NCBI GenBank assembly: GCA_028641055.1
Contig: CM054063.1
Span: 45,000,828 to 45,064,827 of the forward strand
Direction: 5' to 3'
Origin: Alopecurus myosuroides
Taxonomy: Eukaryota; Streptophyta; Magnoliopsida; Poales; Poaceae
Length of the DNA: 64,000 bases
Part shown: positions 58,562-64,000 of the stretch, in pieces
Layout: each line of letters starts with the position of its first letter
How positions within the stretch are numbered: the first letter of the stretch is position 1
The notes under the pieces: model-generated
Told to the model about the DNA's origin: nothing
The model's input: only the letters and a program-made list of their open reading frames with translations
Databases searched by the model: none
Position numbers and translations under genes: made by a program

Positions 58562-61500
58562 CTACTCGGCCTCCTGAGTGCGGACCTCCGGGTCTTGCTC
58601 CTGGGCCTGCTGCTTAGCTTTCCTGGCAGAACCACCCGGACTCACCGCGCCAGGGCGGATGGGTGGAAGGACGGACGGTGTAGAGGCGGATGGCCCTGAT
58701 TTTAACTCGGCCTCCCTCTTCGCGGTTGCCTCCTTCTTTTTGGCCGAGTGATCAGCCCACTTCTCCAAGAAGTCCAAGGGCGGGGGTGCTTCCTCTGTGA
58801 TAACTTTACCATCGGCGTCATACGCAGCCATTAGCGTATTCAGGTCCAAACTATCGGCTAAAGAGGTAGCCGAGGGGCGCACCGCTGAGTGAATGGCCTT
58901 GAAATCCTTAGGCGTAAATTTGGCACCATCCGCCTTAAACTCGGGAAACCCGGATATTATCTTCGCCGGGTCAAGCTTCGGAAAGTAGGCTTTGGCCAAG
59001 GTCAATGCCCGGGTTATTCCAATTCGGCAGGACGAACGTTTCCAAAGTTCAATCCAGCCAGGCACAGTGGAGCAGGCTTGGACAAGATTCTCTTCACCCG
59101 GATAGGCTTCTGTGGGCCAATGTATGGCGTCCAATATAAATTTTGTGCCGGCAAAGAAAGTCCGGAGCACAGTCTTCAGGGTCTTAGCCTTGGCAATAGT
59201 ATCTTCCTCTGGAGGTGCAAGGTTGGCACCTGCAGTTGAAACAGAAGCAAGAAGGCATCATAAAAATGGTGCATAACAAGAAGCATGAAGTTAGTCGGCA
59301 CACAAAAACTTACTCAGTAAAATCTGGTAAGTGTCAGTGATTTGATCCGATAAATTCTTCAAGTCGGTCCGAGCGGTGTGGCATTTCTTCTTATATTTGG
59401 AAACATCCTTCTTCAAAGCTTCCATGTCATCCTCAAGGATTTCCCGCCGTTTTATCTCGGCAAGAAGACGTTGTTCGGTCTTCAGTAAAGTTTCATCAGA
59501 CCGAGTTATCTGTGCCTGAAAGTAGAAAGGAGGGCAAACATTAGTGGGATGTTAGGATAAGATAAATTTGGCGTGAAGTACCAAGCATAACTTTTGCAAG
59601 TCATACTCGGAACTTGGGGACTAGATATGCAGTATGAGATGACAAGCGCTTTTACCTGGTGCTCTGCAGCCATGCGCTCTAAAATATCGCCCTCTGAAGC
59701 CTTCATGGTGAGGAGCGTGTTCATCAATTGATCAAAAGTATCTTTACCTGTATCAGAAGACCCGGGGCCTTGGGAATTCCGAGAAGAGGTTTTCTTCTTA
59801 GAAGGAGGCGGAACCCGGGTCATTTGTGCATTGGAATCCGACACTCCTTCGGCACCCAAGGTTGTGGCTTTCTTCTTCTTGCTCGCATGGGAAGCGATTG
59901 GATACTCGGTTTCTTGGGCGTCCGGTTTAATCGGCGAGGTTTGCTTTTCATCGCCAGACATGACAGTAGTCTTATCGGCCGGGCTCCCTTGACCCGGGCC
60001 TTCGTCTTCCATGCCCTCTTGGTCGCTAACGACGACCGTGGCCCTGTAAATGTTATCAAGAAACAGTTAAAATACGCGGTCGGGAAAGGGTGGTGAAGTG
60101 TGGAAGAGCGTCCGGAAGGGGATCTTACCCGGTATTCACCGCGAAGTCACAAGGAAATCCGTCATCAGACTCGGGAGAGGCTGAAAATTGCCAGGTTAGA
60201 TGTCATATAAGAATAGTTCAAGGGGGAATGTGCCGGCCAAGAAAAGATAGAATAATTACCAGCCCGCCGAATGGGGGTCGAAGAAATACCCGGGTTGATG
60301 ACGTTGTCACCCGGGTTATTTCGAGTTGACCTACGCTTGATCATGGGCGACTCCTTCAAGAATGGCCAGTGGAGTAATGTCAAAATAATTCAGGTATATC
60401 ATTAAGGTGACGCGAATTGAATGCGAGGAGGGGATATGAAACCTTGGAAGGGGCCTCTTGAGCTTTTCTTTTGGATCCGGCTTTGGTCGCCGGTTCCGGT
60501 TCGTCCTCGTCACTGGCAGATTCTACCTTGCCATCTGAGTCTTCCTCCTCATCATCCTCTTGTTCTGAAATATCGTCAAAGTTATGGTTGAAAATGAGGG
60601 GGTTAGGACGAGTTCAAAGGAACCAAATAGAATTCGAAGAGTACCCTCATCCGAGTGAACGGCCTCTTGCTCCTCTGGACTTTCGGAGCTAGGGGAGGCG
60701 TTGATCTTCCAAAAGTCGTCATTAGCCTGAAAGGTGTAAATACACGGGTTACCAACTGTATCAAGTGGAAAGAATGAAAGTAAAGGCGCCAAAATCGGGT
60801 TTTTACCTCAGGGGCCGGGTTTTCAAGCGTGAAGGGCTCTAACCCGGATATGTTCCGGATCACTTCGAGTTTTTCCGTTAGAAAACCCTTGATGGTTTTA
60901 TGAGTGTCGCCAGGTGCGAAAATGTTGTCGGAATATCGGAGCGGATCAGAAGGTTCTCCTGAATACTCGCACATCAGCTTCGTGCGGATGGAGTTGGGCT
61001 GGATCCTAAAATCGACCCAGCTCTTCACTAGGTTGAGGCCGATGAGGCCCTGGGCTGTAAGAGTGGTGATCTTGGCAAGAAGGGGTTGAATTGCCTCCCT
61101 GTCCGGGTCAGGGGCGAAGGCACTAAACTTATCAGAAATGTCTAGAAGACCATCAGAATAACCCGGCAGTTTCTTTTGGCCGGGTGGGGAAGTGTCCTGG
61201 CAGTAGAAATAAGAGAGCTGCCAGTGCTTGACATGAGAATTAAGGGTGAGGGATGGCATCAGAGAGTTCTTGCGGCGTTGGATCGAAACCCCGCCGCAAG
61301 CAAGAAGCGCCCCATCACCGCTTTCGCGGCATGGTTTGCATTGATAAAGCTCGATAAAAAGAGCTAGACTTGGCGGAGTGCACAAGTAGGATTCAGAAAG
61401 GACGATAAAATGGGTAATATTTAGCACGGAATTGGGCCCGATGTCAAAGACGCGAAGGCCATAGTGACTAAGAATATCACGAAAAAAAGGATGACCCGGT

Positions 61501-61751
61501 GGTCGAAAACCTCGGGTCACGTGTTCCACGAAGCAGATTACCTCATCTTTTGTAGGGGTGGGCCGGGTCTCCTTACCCGGCACCCTCCATTGGATATTTT
61601 CCTGAGGAGGAAGAACTCCCAGCTCCACCAACTCCTCCAACTTGTCCTGTGTGACCATAGACCGCCCCCAATTGGCGGAAATGGTGTTGGCAGCTTTAGT
61701 CTTGGTAGGGGTTTTCCCCTGTTTCTTGGGAGCCATGTGGTTGGCCTGCAA
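58562..61751 (-). CDS. Antisense eight-exon gene of E2 (PF04195-like protein)
   Basis: Minus-strand exons 61751-60807, 60726-60645, 60564-60443, 60353-60260, 60180-60129, 60043-59656, 59515-59314, 59229-58562. Every intron is GT-AG and every phase agrees, giving 2553 bases, 850 residues and a stop. Exon 1 resembles the plant 'putative gypsy type transposon' domain PF04195: GFRPPGHPFFRDILSHYGLR, IGPNSVLNITHFIVLSESYL. Exons 2-6 are acidic, serine- and lysine-rich, with basic KKKK stretches that could be nuclear signals. Exon 7 (about residues 561-628) is a likely coiled coil (EQRLLAEIKRREILEDDMEA). Exon 8 has a helical segment and a polar tail. A TATA box at 62147-62156 precedes it. Related antisense frames are known from Tat-lineage elements (recalled). 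Function unknown. Confidence 0.88.
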
Positions 61752-62146
61752 AGCACAAAATAAGAAGAAGGTTAAGACATGGAAGCTGCGAAACGCCCAA
61801 GTATAAGCCGGATGATATTGAGGTATGGTATGAGTTTCGGGTGTTAGACTGCAGAGCTAAGTTCGAAAGTCCCGGGTGTCAAGTGTTATGGTGAAAATTA
61901 TGGGATCCAAACGGTGAAGAAGCTTTTTGAATATAGTGGACAATGGCTTAAGCGCCAAACGTGAATAGAAGGAACTAAGAAGAAGTGGTCCCGCCGGGTG
62001 ACTGATGTCAAGGCGGAAATCTTGAGTAGTTCGAGTCTAGATTGGAAGTTCTATTTTCAAATTTGTGGCAAGGGTAATGATTGTGGGCAGTAGAAGAATG
62101 GAATGGGGGAAATGAGCCGTTAGGGTTCGAGTCACCCCTAAGGAGC

Positions 62147-62156
62147 TTTTTTATAG
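62147..62156 (-). promoter_or_regulatory. TATA box of the antisense gene
   Basis: CTATAAAAAA on the minus strand, about 395 bases before the first ATG, within E2 internal DNA rather than in its LTR. Confidence 0.6.
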
Positions 62157-62529
62157 TGCAAATGGATAAGCACGGTTTGGTGAGTGGGAGCCGAGAATGG
62201 AGGAGGTAAACGGCTATTTATTTAAAAGTTTCTGCGAGATGTGCGCCAGGTATTCGAGCAAGGCATCCGGATAAAAGGAAGAAGGGGATTCGTCCCGTGA
62301 TGACGGGATTGGTTATCGAGCATAGGATCTTGGAGTTATTATTATGGTTTGGACCCAGAAGTTTGAACCGAGGTGTTTGGAGGGAAAGCTGAGGTTATTG
62401 TATGGCTGCCAAGGAGCAAGGCCTAGCTGAATATTAAAGCATCTTAACCCGATCTTCATATACCCGTATGATCGATATCTTTGCAGGGAATAGCAAGCGC
62501 TTCAAGGAGATCTGTGAAGCCCAGGCTAT

Positions 62530-62541
62530 TCTGGGGACTAC
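62530..62541 (+). other. Weak polypurine tract of E2
   Basis: TCTGGGGACTAC directly before the 3' LTR, the expected place for plus-strand priming; the purine run is short. Confidence 0.45.
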
Positions 62542-63019
62542 TGACAGGGGGATGTTAACCCGGTAGGCCAAGCTCCAAGGAATAACCCGGCTCAAGGAAT
62601 GATGTGCAGGATCCGGCTAAGGATAGGGAAACTTGTGAAGGCCCAAGCTTGTAGGCCCAATAACCCGGATTGTGGGTTATTGTAAAGGAAAATTAGGGTT
62701 AGCACACCGTGTATGGGTAGGACCCGGGTGTGCCTTGTAAAGTAAGTTAGGGGGTACGGGTACTATATAAACCGACCCCCGGGTATAGATTGAGAGAGAG
62801 ATCTAAGAACCCTAGCAATATCGTGTGGTATCGAGTATCCAGTGTAAACCCTAATCGAGTTATTGTATCGAGAATAGAGATCCGGCGACTTCGATTGCCG
62901 GCTGTCAGATCAAGTTGTACCATGTCTTCCCTTGAGCTAAACCCTCTCCCGAACGCCTGTGTCGACTTGCCCCAAGATCAGTTACCCCTGGTAACATCTG
63001 CCGTGATTATCCCACGACA
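62542..63019 (+). repeat. 3' LTR of E2
   Basis: 478 bp, one difference from the 5' LTR. Confidence 0.97.
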
Positions 63020-64000
63020 GCTGTTTTCCAGGCATCGTAGGTGGAAGGGAACAATGTTCTGGACCGAAAGTGCCCGGAAACGGCTACAACATAAGATTGG
63101 TAGGCAACTTGAGAATGGAAGCGGCTTTTTGAGATCCCACACGTGCAATGTTGCTGAAATGAAGCGAGGTTCTTGGAATGCATCATGATTTCGACTATGG
63201 GCATGGGAAGCAACAAGTTGGCCAAGGAAATCCCTGTTTTCGGCCGTTCCTTCCGCTTTCGAAGGCAATATAAAACCAGATCACGCATCGCCCAGTCATG
63301 GACAGGGGTAACAAGGTGCAGTGTTGCATGTGGAGTGAGTTGCTTGGAGTGGGTTGTAAGGATGCCCCAGGTGTGGAGGCTGGCATGCAAGAGCGAGAAG
63401 CGGCGAGAATCATCCCGGTTAACGTCTGATGCCACCCAGCGCAACGGCGGCACCATACAAGTCCTGCAATGGGGTTCAAGCATTTTGTGTGGGCCCACAT
63501 TGCCAAGTGTGGCTTACATTCTCATCTCTGCTGTTTTCCAGGCATCGTAGGTTGAAGGGAACAATGTTCTGGACCGAAAGTGCCCGGAAACGGCTACGAC
63601 ATAAGATTGGTAGGCAACTTGAGAATGGAAGCGGCTTTTTGAGATCCCACACGTGCAATGTTGCTGAAATGAAGCGAGGTTCTTGGAATGCATCATGATT
63701 TCGACTTTGGGCATGGGAAACAACAAGTTGGCCAAGGAAATCCCCGTTTTCGGCCGTTCCTTCCGCTTTCGAAGGCAATATAAAGCCAGATCACGCATCG
63801 CCCAGTCATGGGCAGGGGTATATAACAAGGTGCAGTGTTGCATGTGGAGTGATTTGCTTGGAGTGGGTTGTAAGGATGCCCCAGGTGTGGAGGCTGGCAT
63901 GCAAGAGCGAGAAGCGGCGAGAATCGTCCCGGTTAACATCCGACGCCACCCAGCACAACGACGGCACCATACAAGTCCTGCAATGGGGTTCAAGCATTTT
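63020..64000. repeat. 510-bp tandem repeat array, continues past the window
   Basis: Unit 1 63020-63529, unit 2 63530 to the window end, both starting GCTGTTTTCCAGGCATCGTA. Units differ by a few substitutions and a 4-base insertion (TATA near 63821). Overlapping open frames occur on both strands in each unit but none resembles a known protein. Not recognised as a named satellite. Confidence 0.9.

Larger units (their letters stand above)
53432..63019 (+). mobile_element. Young non-autonomous Gypsy element E2, 9588 bp
   Basis: Two 478-bp LTRs differ at one base (T at 53647, C at 62757). A 5-bp duplication GCTGT flanks it (53427-53431 and 63020-63024). A tRNA-Lys primer site, a gag-protease frame, an antisense spliced gene and a weak purine tract before the 3' LTR are present. 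Reverse transcriptase, RNase H and integrase are missing apart from about 19 residues of the RT start. At a commonly used grass rate of 1.3e-8 per site per year, one difference in 478 is on the order of 0.1 million years (inference). Confidence 0.96.

Noticed and set aside
63007..63997. Overlapping ORFs of 90-160 codons in the 510-bp repeat
   Set aside because: Frames occur on both strands of each unit, start in the LTR or in neighbouring units, and resemble nothing known.
1..64000. Bacterial-type systems, CRISPR arrays, rRNA or tRNA genes
   Set aside because: No spaced short repeats of CRISPR type and no tRNA or rRNA signatures were seen; the only regular repeats are transposon subterminal motifs and tandem duplications.

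Overview
This window looks like a stretch of a large, repeat-rich grass genome, most likely Triticeae (wheat, barley or relatives). The reasons are nested Ty3/Gypsy, CACTA, Harbinger-type, Helitron and MITE insertions, grass-type TIRs and subterminal repeats, plant GT-AG introns, and B3-domain genes of grass type. No bacterial operons, rRNA, tRNA or CRISPR were seen. The species is an inference.

Layout. 1-3238 is the 5' part of a minus-strand Gypsy element (E1). It keeps a protease-RT-RNase H frame but has lost gag. 3239-6473 is AT-rich with a tandem duplication and a MITE. 6474-12616 holds Helitron-like termini, a Harbinger-type element with a decayed gene, a Mutator-type MITE and a LINE tail. 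12617-23616 is a minus-strand Helitron split by a 9.4-kb CACTA (CACTA-1, 13628-23021). CACTA-1 carries an AP2-like gene, a gene of unknown function, a Transposase_24/Ulp1-like gene and, in that gene's leader intron, a small TIR element whose captured B3 exon is arranged as a hairpin. 26381-32242 is one 4.26-kb LTR and the start of another Gypsy element, cut in its gag by a CACTA (CACTA-3) with a decayed TNP2-type transposase gene (33155-36811).

38050-53141 is the only genic island. It has B3 gene A (split by CACTA-2, 38152-43514), two-domain B3 gene B (decayed), a DEDDy 3'-5' exonuclease-like gene on the plus strand, and gene C, of unknown function, with a 3-kb intron built of nested tandem duplications. 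Upstream of gene C a 510-bp tandem repeat begins. It is interrupted by a very young Gypsy element (E2, 53432-63019; LTRs 478 bp each with one difference) and continues to the window end.

Most striking: E1 and E2 belong to the same family (same tRNA-Lys primer site, same LTR ends, same N-terminal leader that starts inside the LTR and reads through the primer site) but have complementary contents. E1 has protease, RT and RNase H without gag. E2 has gag and protease without RT, RNase H or integrase, plus an antisense gene whose eight exons join in frame across seven canonical introns to give about 850 residues, with its own TATA box. This looks like a helper-dependent retrotransposon pair with a maintained antisense cargo gene.
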